Position numbers and translations under genes: made by a program. Positions 34,953 through 45,867 of a DNA stretch of 64,000 bases are shown piece after piece. The notes beneath the pieces are model-generated. The model was not told the origin of the DNA. It saw only the letters and a program-made list of their open reading frames with translations, and did no database searches. Position 1 is the stretch's first letter. Each line of letters opens with the position of its first letter. This DNA comes from Bagarius yarrelli (lineage: Eukaryota > Chordata > Actinopteri > Siluriformes > Sisoridae): positions 2,498,001-2,562,000 of the forward strand of contig VCAZ01000070.1 of assembly GCA_005784505.1 (NCBI GenBank), in the 5' to 3' direction.

Positions 34953-35127
34953 CTACTTACAGCATTTGGCAGACGCTCTTATCCAGAGCGACTTACATTT
35001 ATCTCATTCATACAACTGAGCATTAAGGGCCTTGCTCAGGGGCTTAGCAGTTGTGGCTTGGTGTAGCTGGGAATCGAACCCACAATCTTCAGGTTGGTAG
35101 TCCAACACCTTAACCACGAGCCACCAC
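34953..35127 (-). mobile_element. family A SINE, full length
   Basis: Clean copy: tail AGAGCGTCTGCCAAATGCTG on minus, body GGCCCTTAATGCTCAG, head with GGGTTCGATTCCC and 'ggttaaggtgttgg'. Confidence 0.85.
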
Positions 35128-35181
35128 TTGACTGGGGTGCCAAGACAAGGTACCGAGCACAAACACACATTTACAACTTAT

Positions 35182-35343
35182 TTGCATTTACATTTCTGGC
35201 ATTCGGCAGCGCTCTTATCCAGTGCGCTTGATTCATTTATACAATGAGCATTTGGGGGTTAAGGGCGTTCCTCAGGGGCCCAGCAATGGAACCCACAATC
35301 TTCTGGCTAGCAGTCAAATACCTTAACTATTGTGCTACCACCA
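35182..35343 (-). mobile_element. family A SINE
   Basis: Second copy 55 bp from the previous one in the same orientation, more diverged; contains a deletion around the box-B region. Confidence 0.8.
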
Positions 35344-36597
35344 CCATTATTTGCAAAGAAGGTGATTTAATTAAATATTTATTCTACTAAAAACATCTTA
35401 TAAGATTTTTAACCAGAATGAATGAGAAGATATCCTGATCCACAAATCTCCAAAACCAACGGGTGACTGGCAGCGGCCTGAATTATAGAGGTCAACACGC
35501 TCTCAGATGATCATAACCGAGTTGGATTCTTTGCAGACTTGATAAAAGATGTGAAGACATAACAAGTGGCTGACATTTTTATCCTAAGCTTCACCTCAAA
35601 TGTAAAGAAATCTCGGTGCATTAGTTTACTTAAGCTTTCAGTCCATCTCCATTGGATCCTTTATGTCTTTATTCGTTTAACCCTTTATTCCCTTAACCCT
35701 ACATTTATTTATGGGATTTACTGGTTAAGTTAATTTAGGGGTAAAGAAATAAATAGATAAGAGAATAAAGTAAAAAAAATGTCGGATTAAGGAATCAAAT
35801 TAATAATAAAGGGTTAAGAACCATGAATTTAAATCTTATAGAATTAAACAGTCGAGGAATTATAGAAATGGCAGCATTTAGATGTTTAAGTACTTTGTTT
35901 GTTTGCCTGTCTTAAGTGTTTGAATTTGCCGTCAAGTTGTCAAGCTTTGTGTATGTAAATGAAGCTTTTCTAAGACACTTTATCTCTAATGGACTGAACA
36001 TGACTAGAGAACATGGAATGGGTGCGAGTTGCTACGGCAACAAATCTCCATCACGAACCATCAAAGACCGGATTTGTCAGTTTTTAATGGTTTTGTAATA
36101 TCGAAAATTAAAAACAAATTTGTGTCTAGAAGGAAGCACGTTTCACCCTACCGTCCAGTGGCTGTGAAATAGAGAAGAGAGGATGGTTAGAAGGTGGGAA
36201 ATGGTTAGGATCGAATTAGGGGGAAAATAGAAAGGAAAATACTGCGGGATGATCCGGATGTTGATTATCTGATGAAATGACAGGAGGCTTTGGAAAAAAT
36301 ACAGAACTAGAGGTATTGCTGTAAGACAATGTAAGGGGGGGGATATACATGTATGTGCAGAAGAACCACCAATTGGCTTTCACCATGGTACTAAAGTGGC
36401 CACATTCAACTAGAAGTAGGGGAGGAGTGGGCTGAAAAATGATACAGATATTAGCAAAATATTATTAACAAATTCTGACATTCAGAGCGCATTAAGAGTT
36501 GGTTTTAATAGAATTAATTAATTGTTTGCTACAGACATCTTTTACTGGAGCTTTAATAGGACCTCTGTGTGTGACTTCTCTAATGTTTATTTTTAGG

Positions 36598-36735
36598 GAA
36601 AGTGGTAGCTCAGTGGTTAATGTGTTAAGATTGCTAATTTAAAGATTGCAGGTTCGATTCCCAGCACCACACCAAGTTGCCACTGTTGGGCTCTTGACCC
36701 CCCTGGCACAACATATTAAAGAGAGAAATTTATTT
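36598..36735 (+). mobile_element. family A SINE, 3-prime truncated
   Basis: 'ggtagctcagtggttaatgt', GGTTCGATTCCC and 'accaagttgccactgttggg' are clear; the tail is lost. Confidence 0.75.
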
Positions 36736-37014
36736 AGCATGTTCTGTTGATGTTTTACATTGAGTCTGATTTAGGATACAGTTTGAAAAAGGAACAGAAA
36801 GTCTAACCAGTATTTCCTGTGTGGATTAAAAAAACAGCATTTTGTCAGGTTTCCTTGTTGCTGTAGAACAAAATTCTCAAATTTGAGATCATGTCTATTA
36901 TCTTTTATTTCTTGTAGGTGACAATCATTGGATATCCCATGTTGACGCGTTAATATTTGTTCAGGATAAAAATCGTATCAGAGCACCTCTTATTCCCTGG
37001 AATATTACAGGGCA

Positions 37015-37470
37015 CCGAATCTGGTATTTTCCAGTGGAGGGGGAACCATAGAGAGCACTGAATCTGGTATTTTCCAGTGGAGGGGGAACCATAGAGAGCA
37101 CTGAATCTGTATTTTCCAGTGGAGGGGCAATGTAGAGAGCACTGAATCTGGTATTCCCGTAGAGGGCACCAGAGAGCTGAATCTGGTATTTTCCAGTGGA
37201 GGGGCATTATAAAGGCACTGAATTTTGTATTTCCTAATGAAGGGCCACATAGAGGATTGAATTCATAATTCCAGTGGAGGGGCACCATAGAGGGCAATGA
37301 ATCTGTATTTCCCATTGAAGAGAGCACTGAGTCTCATATTTCCCAGTGGAGGGGCACTAAGAGGGCACTGAATCTCATATTTCCCAGTGGAGGGGCACCA
37401 TGAGAGCACTGAATCTCATATTTCCCAGTGGAGGGGCACCATGAGAGCAATGAATCTATATTTCCCAGGA
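37015..37470. repeat. 41-bp minisatellite, about 11 copies
   Basis: Unit contains 'tatttcccagtggagggg', 'caccatgagagcactgaatc'. Copies differ by many one- and two-base indels; the rightmost three are most alike. Confidence 0.85.
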
Positions 37471-37944
37471 AATGTCGTCCGCAGAGGGCAATTAAGCAAT
37501 TTAATGTTACACGTAGAGCATCCTAAGAACATTTTCATCACCTCCCCCCCACCCCTGTAAGGGCAGCATTAGGGTACTTCATCATCCGGTGTTGTGAATT
37601 AACTAACGGCTATATGACTGTCTGCCCAAACAGGCCGCAGGAGTGCCAAAAAGTTCAAGTAATATTACAGTCCTCTTTGTTTGTAAAAAAAAGTTACTTA
37701 TTGGATCGTTAAAAAAAAAATCAATCCGAATCACGGTTAAGAGAGGAAAAAAATATATAAACAAAAGCATTCTGCTAACTCAAAATCAGTTCCATGTCAG
37801 ACACTCAGATTTAACACCGTCCTACACACTCTCTAAAATGTCTTTCTGTAGCCTGCATCTTTTTTTACTTAATTTTTGACGATGCATGTCATCTGTACCA
37901 TATCCAGAGTCTGTAGTTAAGATGCGCTGGACAGGCGGGCATCA

Positions 37945-38071
37945 TCACTGGAAGTCATGCCGGAGGGTCTCCTTGTTATCTTCTCCCCGTGCTGTCTCGT
38001 CTGGCGACGTCGTTCTCCAGCTGTACGATGGCTCGCTCGATCTCGTAGTTTTTACTCACGAGGGACACCAG
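37945..38071 (-). CDS. bcas2: bcas2 exon 7 (C terminus), frame broken
   Basis: GACAG acceptor. Carries VSLVSKNYEIERAIVQLEN, then a changed frame, then DNKETLRHDFQ and TGA (37945-37947). About three missing bases: CTGG(G)TG at the start, GCC(C)AG, and one near GAGAAGAT. Confidence 0.85.
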
Positions 38072-41000
38072 CTGTCAAAGACAACCAACACAACGCAGTC
38101 AACGTCTGCAAAGCAACCAAATTTAAATAGACAGGACCCGTAAACATTCATGTTTAACACAGACGTGGACTCCAGTTCACGCATTTGGCTCCTCCAGTGA
38201 GATGATCGTTTTCCGCTGCCAGTTCAAGTCCTAAGTTTTTCCTGGAACAGCAGCAATAAACAGCGTCAAGAAATTCGAACCCAAGTCACAGAGAACCTAA
38301 AGTTAAAAATTGCTGGGTAAAGATTCAATCCTGCCAAAACCTTATAATATAATAATCAAGTGATTCAGGAAACCCTCATCGTTACTGACTGGGGGAAAAA
38401 AAAACACTAAAAAAACCGTCTCAGACACCCACATGCACGTTGCGCTCCAGTGACCCGGGTGTCTATCCTGCCAGGTCCTTTTCAGTCTCACCCCTTCTTT
38501 CTGTCCCCTGTTTATTAATCTCTGCCTGTCTAATCAATCAATAAAGAGCTAAATGCCAAAAAAACCCCTTACATATATAAAAATAAAAGGATTAACTATG
38601 ACTTAAATAATTAATTCATAAAGAAACGCAATTGCTGTGTGACAAACGAAAGACTTAGAAAAAGTATTGGTCAGTATTTTGTTAGCCAATAACGGGGGAA
38701 AAATTTATATATATTCTAATAATAATTGTGGTTTTATTATTTAGACAGGAGGAGCAAGCACATTAAATAAAATAAAAAACAAAACAAAGAAATAGTAAAT
38801 GGACTGAAAAATAAACAGGTTCTTTTTCAGAAATTGTAGCTGTAGTCACTGAAGAACAGTACAAATCTGAATGTGATCGCAGAGAATATTAAGCAAACAC
38901 TGCTCGTCTAACAGGTCATATTTAACTTTCAGTTTTATGGTAAATACAGAACTTTCAGTAATAGTGATTATGTTAGAACGAAAAAAAACCGAAACAATGA
39001 GTTCATCCCGAAAATGATTCAACCCGCGTCATTCTCTGGTCAAACTGGAACATGAATCATGAATCACTCACCGAGTCTAGATACGAACTGACTCATTTTG
39101 AAATGACTCACTGAGCTGGAACTCAACCCTATTCACTTTGAGTCACATGATGAGTCAGGTTTGTGGTTTGCGGGTAGTTTTAACATGCTTTGGAACATAT
39201 TGACAAATTTTTTTTAATGAAGACAAACAAAAACAACAAAAAAAAAAAGTGTTTCTCTGATTTTGTATTTGTTTTTTAAGCCACGACCAATAACAATAAT
39301 TAAAACAATTCTTAAATGTTACCTGACACCAACAGTAGTAACACAAACCCCACCAGACCCAAAGATACCTAGTCCATAAATGTACAGGAAAATGATTTTA
39401 ATTCACACTTTACTCAAGAAACATGGTTTATTTGTTTTTTTCATTTACTAAGTTATATAATATATGGATTGTGTGGCTTCTTTCATGCAGCTCAGCAGTT
39501 CTTACAGAACTTTCTGCAGCTCCTTCTGTGCGTTTTCGATCATGAAGGCATGTTGCTGTTTAACACGACAAAAAATTCAGTAGGAAAATTTTAAAAGCAG
39601 TAAAAATGTTTTGAAAAAACACCATCGGTCTGTTTCATACGTACTCGTTATACACCTTCCAGCTGTTGGTGCCGTACTGCGACATGAGTTCCAGGTTCTC
39701 TATACGCACCGCCTGGTGCTCCAGCTGGGCCATCGAGTTGTTCACGCAGTCCTGCCACGCCGTAATGTCGTTCTCTGGCCTGACGACGGGGGGGCAATGT
39801 ATCTGAAAAGAGCAGGTGTGTGTTAGGATAAGAAGATCAGGACACGGCGAGTAAAGGTGTCTTGTAAAAACGGGGCATTCGAGAGGGGTGGATTAAATCA
39901 TTCTGAAGAAACAGGGTCGATTTTGCCAGTTGCAGCGCTAAACAAAATGTTGCATATGAGCAGAAACCGGTGGGATTTTAGGTTAATTCTTAGTTCATGA
40001 GACAGACTGTTGGAGTGCTCGGTACTGGAACACAAGATCAGGGTAAATGTGGACTTCCATTCTTTGTAAAGTGGTAGCACATTGGCTAAAATGTTGCTGA
40101 TCACAGAAGTCCTGAGTTTGATCCCACCACCGAGCTGAAACTGCTGGGTCACTGCACAGGGCCTTTATACTCAACTGCTCAGTGGTATGAAAAAATAAAA
40201 TAAATGTATATTGTTTTGGATAAGGGTGCCTGCAATGCAGAAACGTTAATGTATAAAAGAGATGTCTTTATTTCACCCTGTCCGCTAGGGGGCACCACAG
40301 CACAACAGCAAAAAAAAAAAATTAATTTAAATTAAAACTACAAAATCACAGCTCTGCATGCAGGAAAACACGTTTAAAGACTAAAGTTTGTGCTTCTGCA
40401 AGGACAAAAAAAATTAGTAAGTAAATACGAACGTGCAATAAGAAATGGAATAAAGTAGCTCTCTGTATTCAGGGTATCTACAGGGGGAAACAAGTTGAAC
40501 TAAAACATTTTTAACACCAAAATTTAGGAAATAGAACATGTAAGACCACCAAAAGTGAATGAAATACATGCAACGTTCTTTGTCGTCTCTCACAGGCTCT
40601 CAGATGCTCCTGGGGTTTCCTGCTCTGCATGTACAATTCCACCCTTTTGTTGCCCAACGCCTTCGCCAAATGACGCAGTTTTCCTCATTTATATTTTCAG
40701 GCACGGGTTTCGACCACAATTTGAAGTCTATGCTGTCCATTTCTTATTAATCTATCATTGGTTATTGCAGCGCGCTGAGTTCGACCTGTTTACCTCAATC
40801 CCTGTCATTTTTGCTGTATTTATTGCGGTAAACGTCACAATATTTAAAACCCAAAATATACATTGAAGATATTTCAAAGACGTTAATAAAATACTTCATT
40901 TGACCACTTTCTATGATGTTGTATATGGTTTAGAGGACAGTGGTGAGACAGCCTATGATGTATGGTAGAGACAGTGGTGAGACCAGCTATTGAGTTATGG

Positions 41001-44000
41001 TTAGAGACAGTGGTGGGACCAGCTATGATGTATGGGTTGAGCCAGGGTGCGACAGCTATGATGTTGGTTGAGAGACAGTGGTGAGACAGCATGATGTATG
41101 TTTAGAGACATGTGAGACCAGCTAGGATGTATGTTTAGAGACAGTGGTGGGACCAGCTATGATGTAGGTTTAGAGACAGTGGTGAGGACACTATGAGTAT
41201 GGTTTAGAGACAGTGGTGAGACAAGCATGATGTATGGGTTTAGAGAAAGTGGGGAGACAGCTATGATGTATGTTTAGAGACAGTGGTGAGACAGCTTGAT
41301 GTATGGTTTAGAGACAGTGGTGAGACAGCTATGATGTCTGGGTTAGAGACAGTGATGAGACCAGCTCTATGATGTATGGTTTTAGAGCCAGTGTTGGAGA
41401 ACAGCTCTGATGTATGGTTAGAGACAGTGGTAGAGAAGCTATGATGTATGTTTAGGACCAGTGGTGTTGAGGAAGAGACAGGGGGCAGAGCTGAGATGTT
41501 TGCTTCAGTGAATGATGAACCAGCAGTGAAGGAGTCCTATTAGTGACACTCGACTTGCATAACATGCAAGATCAGAATTGGGTCATTGATACCTGCAGTG
41601 TAAATGGGACATTAATATGATGGACGCTCACAGATCTAAATGAGGCCCTTGTGGGTGGGAACCCCATGTTGGGAACCGATGACATACACCATAAGAAAAA
41701 GATCGTATTTCTAAAGACTGCTTTACCTCTCATGCTGAGAAGCTCCAGGGGCTGGGTGCAGCGAGTCTCTCAAATAGTCTTCATAATATCGGTCTGGTGA
41801 AGATTGATTTGTATAATTCCAGGATAATCAGACAGATAACGCTAACTTAGAAGTCTGATAGGTTTACCTCGAAAGCTGAGAAATCCGGCATCGGCAGGTA
41901 AATCAGATAATTTTTTGTGTCTGTATATCATGGTTTCCTCTAACCAAAGCAGCAGCCTGAACAGAACATGGTTAGGAATGAGGAGAGGAGGAATAAACAT
42001 GAAGAAAAAAACAGCAGTTCCCGTGTCTTTATGCAGTCCTCTTACACCTGACAAAAAAACGAATAAAACTGCCAAACTGATGCATCCACAGTCAAATTTT
42101 TTAAAACCAAAATAGTCAGGATTTTCCCACTCTGGCAACCATGACTGACTCACCGTCTGCGAAACAGGGTGTGCAAATAAACACCTTGGACAGTCAGGAG
42201 AAAATTCATATCATAAATTCGAAATTTTTGATTGGACGAAAGTGGTTGCTGGTCCTTACGACGTCCACAGAATCATCAACACATTAAACCAGTGAAGTTA
42301 ATGAGGGAATCGAGATGTAAAGAGACTTTCATAAGAGGAACAAAAATGTTTTTAAAAAAAATCGCCTTCTTCTTATTCTTCTTTCCTCCTACGGCTGTTC
42401 CTTTTAGGGGTCGCCACAGGCGAATCATCTCCACCTAACCCTATTCTACATCCTCTTCACTCCACCACCCACTAACTTCATGTCCTCGTTTATAGCATCC
42501 ATACCTCTGGTCTCACCACTGTCTCTAAACCATACATCAATAGCTGGTCTCACTCCACTGTCTCTAAACCATACATCATAGCTGGTCTCACCACTGTCTC
42601 TTAAACCACCATCATAGTGGTCTCACCATGTCTAAACCATACATCATAGCTGGTCTCACCACTCTCCTAAACCAACATCAAGCTGGTTCACCACTGTCTC
42701 TAAACCATACATCATAGCTGTCTCAACCACGGTCTCTTTTAACCATACATCATGGCTGTCTCACCACTGGTCTCTAAAACATCATACATACTTAGCTGGT
42801 CTCACCACTGTCTCTAAACACATACATAACTGGTCTCACCCTGTCCTTAAACCATCATGGCTGTCTCACCCCTGTCTCTATAACCATACATCATGGCTGT
42901 CTCACCCCCTGTCTCACTAAACCAATACATCATGGCTGTCTCACCCTGTCAATAAATCCATTACATCATGGCTGTCTCTCACCCTGTCTCTAAACCATAC
43001 ATCATGGCTGTCCTCACCCCTGTCTCTAAACCATACCTCATGTCTCTAACCATACATCATGCTGTCTCAACCCTGTCTCACCCCTAAACCATACATCATG
43101 GCTGTCTCACCCCTGTCTCTAAACCATTACATCATGGCTGTCTCACCCCTGTCCTCTAAACCATACATCATGGCTGTCTCACCCTGTCTCTAAACCATAC
43201 AGCATGGCGTCCACCCCTGTCTCTAAAAACCCATAACATATGGCTGTCTCACCCTGTCTCTAAACCATACATCATGGCTGGTCTCACCCCTGTCTCTAAA
43301 CCATAACATCATAAGGGCTGTCTCACCCTGTTCTAAACCCATACATCATGGCTGTCTCACCCCTGGCTGTCTCTAAACCATACATCATGGCTGTCTCACC
43401 CCTGTCTCTAAAAACCATACATCATGGCTGTCTCACCCTGTCTGTAACCATAACATACATACATCAGCTCGTCTCACCCCTGTCTCTAAACCAGACATCC
43501 TGGCTGTCTCACCCCGGTCTCTAAACCATACATCATGCTGTCTCACCACTGTCTCTAAACCATACATCATGGCTGGTCTCACCCCTGTCTCTAAACCATA
43601 CATCATGGCTGGTCTCACCCTGTCTCTAAACCATACATATGGCTGTCTCACCACGTCTGTAAAACCTAACATCTTGGCTGTTGTCACCACGTCTCTAAAC
43701 CATACTCTTGCTGACTCCATGTCTCCAAACCATACATAATAGCTGGTCACCACGTCTCTAACAAACCCTCATAGCTGCTCTCACACTGTCTCATAACCAT
43801 ACATCATAGCTGGTCTCACCACTGTCTCTAAACCAAACATCATGGCTGTCTCACCACTGTCTCTAAACCATACATCATAGTTGTCCCACCACTGTCTCTA
43901 AACCAAACATCATGGCTGTCTCACCACTGTCTCTAAACCATACATCATGCTGCTCAACCACTGTCTCTCACCACTGTCTCTAAACCATATATCATGGCTG

Positions 44001-44849
44001 TCTCACCACTGTCTCTAAACCATACATCATGGCTGTCTCACCACTGTCTCTAAACCATACATCATGGCTGTCTCACCCCTGTCTTGTACACCTTCCCCTT
44101 GATTCTAGCTGATATTCTCCTGTCACGTTTCTCCACCCATTCCAACCTGCCTGCACTCGCTTCTTCACCTCTTTTACACACTCTCCATTTCTCTCGACCC
44201 CGAGTATTTAAACTCCTGTACCTTCTTGCCTCCACCTGCTTCCTGGTCTCACTACAGATCACAATGTCACACATGCCCTGTATTTAAACACTGATTTATG
44301 GTTTATTAAACACTTCACCTTACCATTTTTTATGTTTTAGCTAGCAGTAATGATACAGTGCCACCATTGTGTATTTACAGTTCTGAATTATTTTTTTAAG
44401 CACTATGTACAGTATTTTACACTCCTAAACGTCACAAGGGGCAAAACTGTGATTGGTTGATTTATATGTCAGTTAGACGTATGGACCAATAACTGCAGCT
44501 AGAAGATCTAGACCTTCTGGTCTGACTATATAAGACGAGGGATCTGTTAAGAATAGTCTATAAAATAATTTGTATTTAAATTCTTTTAAAGAAAAGTCTC
44601 AGAGACAATTTCTAAACCGGATGAATTAATGTAACCCATTCAGTTAGCTTGTTAGCTTATACAGCATGCTACTTAACTACAGAACCATTAGCTTGCATTT
44701 TTACTCACGCTTTAAAGTCTCTACCAGACCCCGATACTGATATATGATGTACTTACTGCTTCTCTGACACCGGGAGCATCATAACCCTGGTCAAAATACG
44801 GCAAGGCGTCAACAAACACTTCACCAGCTACAGACGAAGCTCCAGCCAT
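37945..44849 (-). CDS. bcas2: bcas2 (SPF27), Prp19-complex splicing factor; 7 exons, six with small deletions
   Basis: BCAS2/SPF27 is a small (about 225 residue) nuclear protein, a core part of the Prp19/CDC5L complex that stabilises the activated spliceosome; it also binds p53 and RPA. All seven exons are found in order with AG/GT splice sites. Conserved segments: GEVFVDALPYFDQGYDAPGV, YLPMPDFSAFE, TDIM, QPLELLSM, AWQDCVNNSMAQLEHQAVRI, KVYN, FMIENAQKELQK, DLNWQRK, VSLVSKNYEIERAIVQLEN, DNKETLRHDFQ. The coiled-coil C-terminal half is recognisable. Exon 1 is open; exons 2-7 are each 1-4 bases shorter than the conserved protein requires, and the frame breaks repeatedly. Changes look like deletions only, with splice sites kept. 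Interpreted as low-quality consensus, less likely pseudogene. A GC-box promoter lies upstream. Confidence 0.9.
38165..38241 (-). CDS. bcas2: bcas2 exon 6, frame broken
   Basis: CCAG acceptor. DLNWQR is clear, followed by a broken K-N-D, then LTGGAK and RELES. 77 bp against about 81 expected. The donor reads TCCAC/GTCTGTG, weaker than usual. Confidence 0.75.
38242..39505. other. bcas2 intron 5
   Basis: AT-rich, no exon. 38,990-39,165 is dense in TGACTCA/GAATCA words, resembling 220-1,000 of this window. Confidence 0.5.
39506..39555 (-). CDS. bcas2: bcas2 exon 5, one base short
   Basis: AACAG acceptor; NM then FMIENAQKELQK. 50 bp against 51 expected; ATG(G)CCTTC lacks one G. Donor CT/GTAAGA. 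Confidence 0.8.
39645..39802 (-). CDS. bcas2: bcas2 exon 4 (central conserved segment)
   Basis: TTTCAG acceptor. PSSGQ, then NDITAWQDCVNNSMAQLEHQ, AVRIENLELMSQYGTNSW and KVYN. The 150-bp right part is perfectly BCAS2. Four bases are missing: three in the YELPAP part and one in CAGAG(G)AAC. Donor AACGA/GTACGT. Confidence 0.88.
40070..40255 (+). mobile_element. family A SINE, diverged
   Basis: 'agtggtagcacattggctaa', 'gagtttgatcccaccaccga', tail 'ggataagggtgcctgcaatg'. Spaced from other features by unique DNA. Confidence 0.7.
40910..41505 (+). mobile_element. RTE-type LINE fragment with expanded 36-bp minisatellite
   Basis: About 15 imperfect copies of a 36-bp unit (contains 'tatgatgtatggtttagaga' and 'cagtggtgagaccagc') end in 'gaggaagagacagggggcag', 'agctgagatg'. 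In one frame the unit reads VVRPAMMYGLET, the conserved RTE motif that precedes ALRKRQEAELEVAELKML; the array is thus an in-frame expansion of RTE coding sequence. Both sides of the retrotransposon are truncated. Confidence 0.8.
41727..41793 (-). CDS. bcas2: bcas2 exon 3, frame broken
   Basis: CCAG acceptor; TDIMK, then FERLAA in a second frame, then QPLELLSM in a third. 67 bp against 71 expected: losses near AAGACTATTT, in GCAC(G)CC and in ATG(A)AGAG. Donor GAG/GTAAAG. Confidence 0.82.
41868..41956 (-). CDS. bcas2: bcas2 exon 2, frame broken
   Basis: TTCAG acceptor; AAALV, broken E-E-T-M-R-Y-R-P part, then NYL and IYLPMPDFSAFE. 89 bp against 93 expected; two bases are lost in GTT(..)GAGGAA and two in AGAC(CC)ACA. 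Donor CGAG/GTAAAC. Confidence 0.82.
42361..44280 (-). mobile_element. RTE-type LINE fragment, interior replaced by 36-bp minisatellite
   Basis: On the minus strand, 44,274-44,070 encodes DIVICSETRKQVEA, then after an internal loss GREKWRVCKRGEEASAGRLE and DRRISARIKGKVYKTGVR: the region after the RT active site. It runs into about 43 copies (42,513-44,080) of the 36-bp unit coding VVRPAMMYGLET, then jumps to the element's 3-prime end (42,365-42,500: 'ggcgacccctaaaaggaaca', 'agccgtaggaggaaa'). Sequence normally between the motif and the 3-prime end is missing. Confidence 0.82.
42513..44080 (-). repeat. 36-bp minisatellite, about 43 imperfect copies
   Basis: Plus-strand unit 'taaaccatacatcatagctg' plus 'gtctcaccactgtctc'. 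Many copies have one- to three-base losses; subtypes differ by cacc(a/c)ctgtctc. Reverse complement of the array at 40,912-41,470. Confidence 0.9.
44757..44849 (-). CDS. bcas2: bcas2 exon 1 (start codon), intact
   Basis: ATG at 44847-44849, 31 codons MAGASSVAGEVFVDALPYFD and QGYDAPGVREA, donor GCA/GTAAGT in phase 0. No indels, unlike the rest of the gene. Confidence 0.94.
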
Positions 44850-45030
44850 ATTAAAACGGCACTACTACAACACGTTACCTCGTCTAATATTTTCTTTCCC
44901 ACTCAAAATTCGACACGCCCCGCCTCTCACGCTCTCATTGGTTGTTAAAACACTGTGAGCAAATTGTGTAACTGCTTTTTAGAAAAAAACTAACAGAGGA
45001 GCCAATCCTAACATAGAGGCGGGGCGTATC
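44850..45030 (-). promoter_or_regulatory. bcas2 promoter with mirrored GC-box / CCAAT pairs
   Basis: Reading away from the gene: GC box GAGGCGGGGCG (reverse of 44916-44926) and CCAAT (reverse of 44937-44941), then plus-strand CCAAT (45002-45006) and GAGGCGGGGCG (45016-45026). The two box pairs are inverted copies about 60 bp apart. TATA-less, typical housekeeping promoter. Confidence 0.6.
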
Positions 45031-45429
45031 GGAATAGCGGTGGGAATTGGTTTTCTTCGTAAGTTTTAAGGGTAACGTGCGCCTCCTAGTGCAGTGGAGT
45101 ATAAAGAGAATAAAAAAAATATATTTAGGTTTTCCAGGATTTCTGTTTATTGAAACATTATCAAAACATTAAAGTTATTATATAAAGCATGTTTATTATT
45201 TATAAGTTTTTTATTAAACCTGTATGCAATGTAAAAGCAACTAGAAAGGTTTTGTACACTTTATTCACAAACTTAATTCACAAAAAAATAAAGTACAAAA
45301 AAAAAAAAAAAAAAAAAAGATCAAAGTAAAAACAATGGACTTATAAAAAGAAGCATGATCAGTGTGCCTCAGAGGTATAATTACTACATTTATAAATACA
45401 ATAATTTTGAAAGAGATGAAAAGCACATC

Positions 45430-45435
45430 TTTATT
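45430..45435 (-). promoter_or_regulatory. candidate polyadenylation signal of dennd2c
   Basis: AATAAA on the minus strand about 490 nt after the stop codon. Confidence 0.35.
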
Positions 45436-45826
45436 TTAATTATATTTTTAAATAGTCCATTCCAGTTTGGAAACCATTTAGAAGTAAAAAAGAAAAATAC
45501 TTTCCGGATCCGTCATTTACTCGAAAATGACCAGTTATATTTTCCTACAGACCAAAAAGATCAGGATTAATGTAAAACAAACAAAAAAAAGAACTACTTC
45601 ATTATCCTGCTTCTTCCTGTAATTTAGCCCGAAGCCTCACGGCACTCGTTTTAATTCAGTCTATTATTTCTTTACGACACCACCACTTCTCTGCTGCCCC
45701 GTTTCAATTTAACAGCCTTGAACAGCCGCTCCCGTCAGGACTAAACGAGCCCAGTTCAGGCTGGATCTTGTCTCCATCCAGCCGGTCCAGTTTTCTCTGA
45801 GGCAAAGATCTGTGCAGTGACTCACA

Positions 45827-45831
<5 letters not shown>

Positions 45832-45865
<34 letters not shown>
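45832..45865. repeat. (CT)n microsatellite in dennd2c 3-prime UTR
   Basis: About 17 CT units, 60 nt after the dennd2c stop (GA repeat in the transcript). Confidence 0.9.

Positions 45866-45867
<2 letters not shown>

Larger units (their letters stand above)
30951..37944. other. spacer between trim33 and bcas2
   Basis: No coding exon. Holds a retroelement end (31,243-31,520), five or more SINEs, three AT-rich short tandem arrays of a GGGTTAAGGGAATAAA-like unit, and a 41-bp minisatellite (37,015-37,470). The stretch immediately below 37,944 should be bcas2 3-prime UTR; a minus-strand AATAAA lies at 36904-36909. 32,780-33,590 and 34,000-34,940 show nothing recognisable. Confidence 0.6.
39803..41726. 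other. bcas2 intron 3
   Basis: Contains a SINE (40,070-40,255) and a plus-strand RTE fragment with minisatellite (40,910-41,505). No further exon. Confidence 0.6.
41957..44756. other. bcas2 intron 1 (2.8 kb)
   Basis: Mostly a minus-strand RTE fragment with a large minisatellite (42,361-44,280). 44,281-44,750 has no recognisable feature. Confidence 0.6.

Noticed and set aside
36950..37327. 125-codon minus-strand open frame (repeated PLHWKIPDS)
   Set aside because: It is the 41-bp minisatellite read in frame; no start context or homology.
43433..43753. 106-codon open frame in the 36-bp array
   Set aside because: Repeat of an RTE fragment, not an independent gene.
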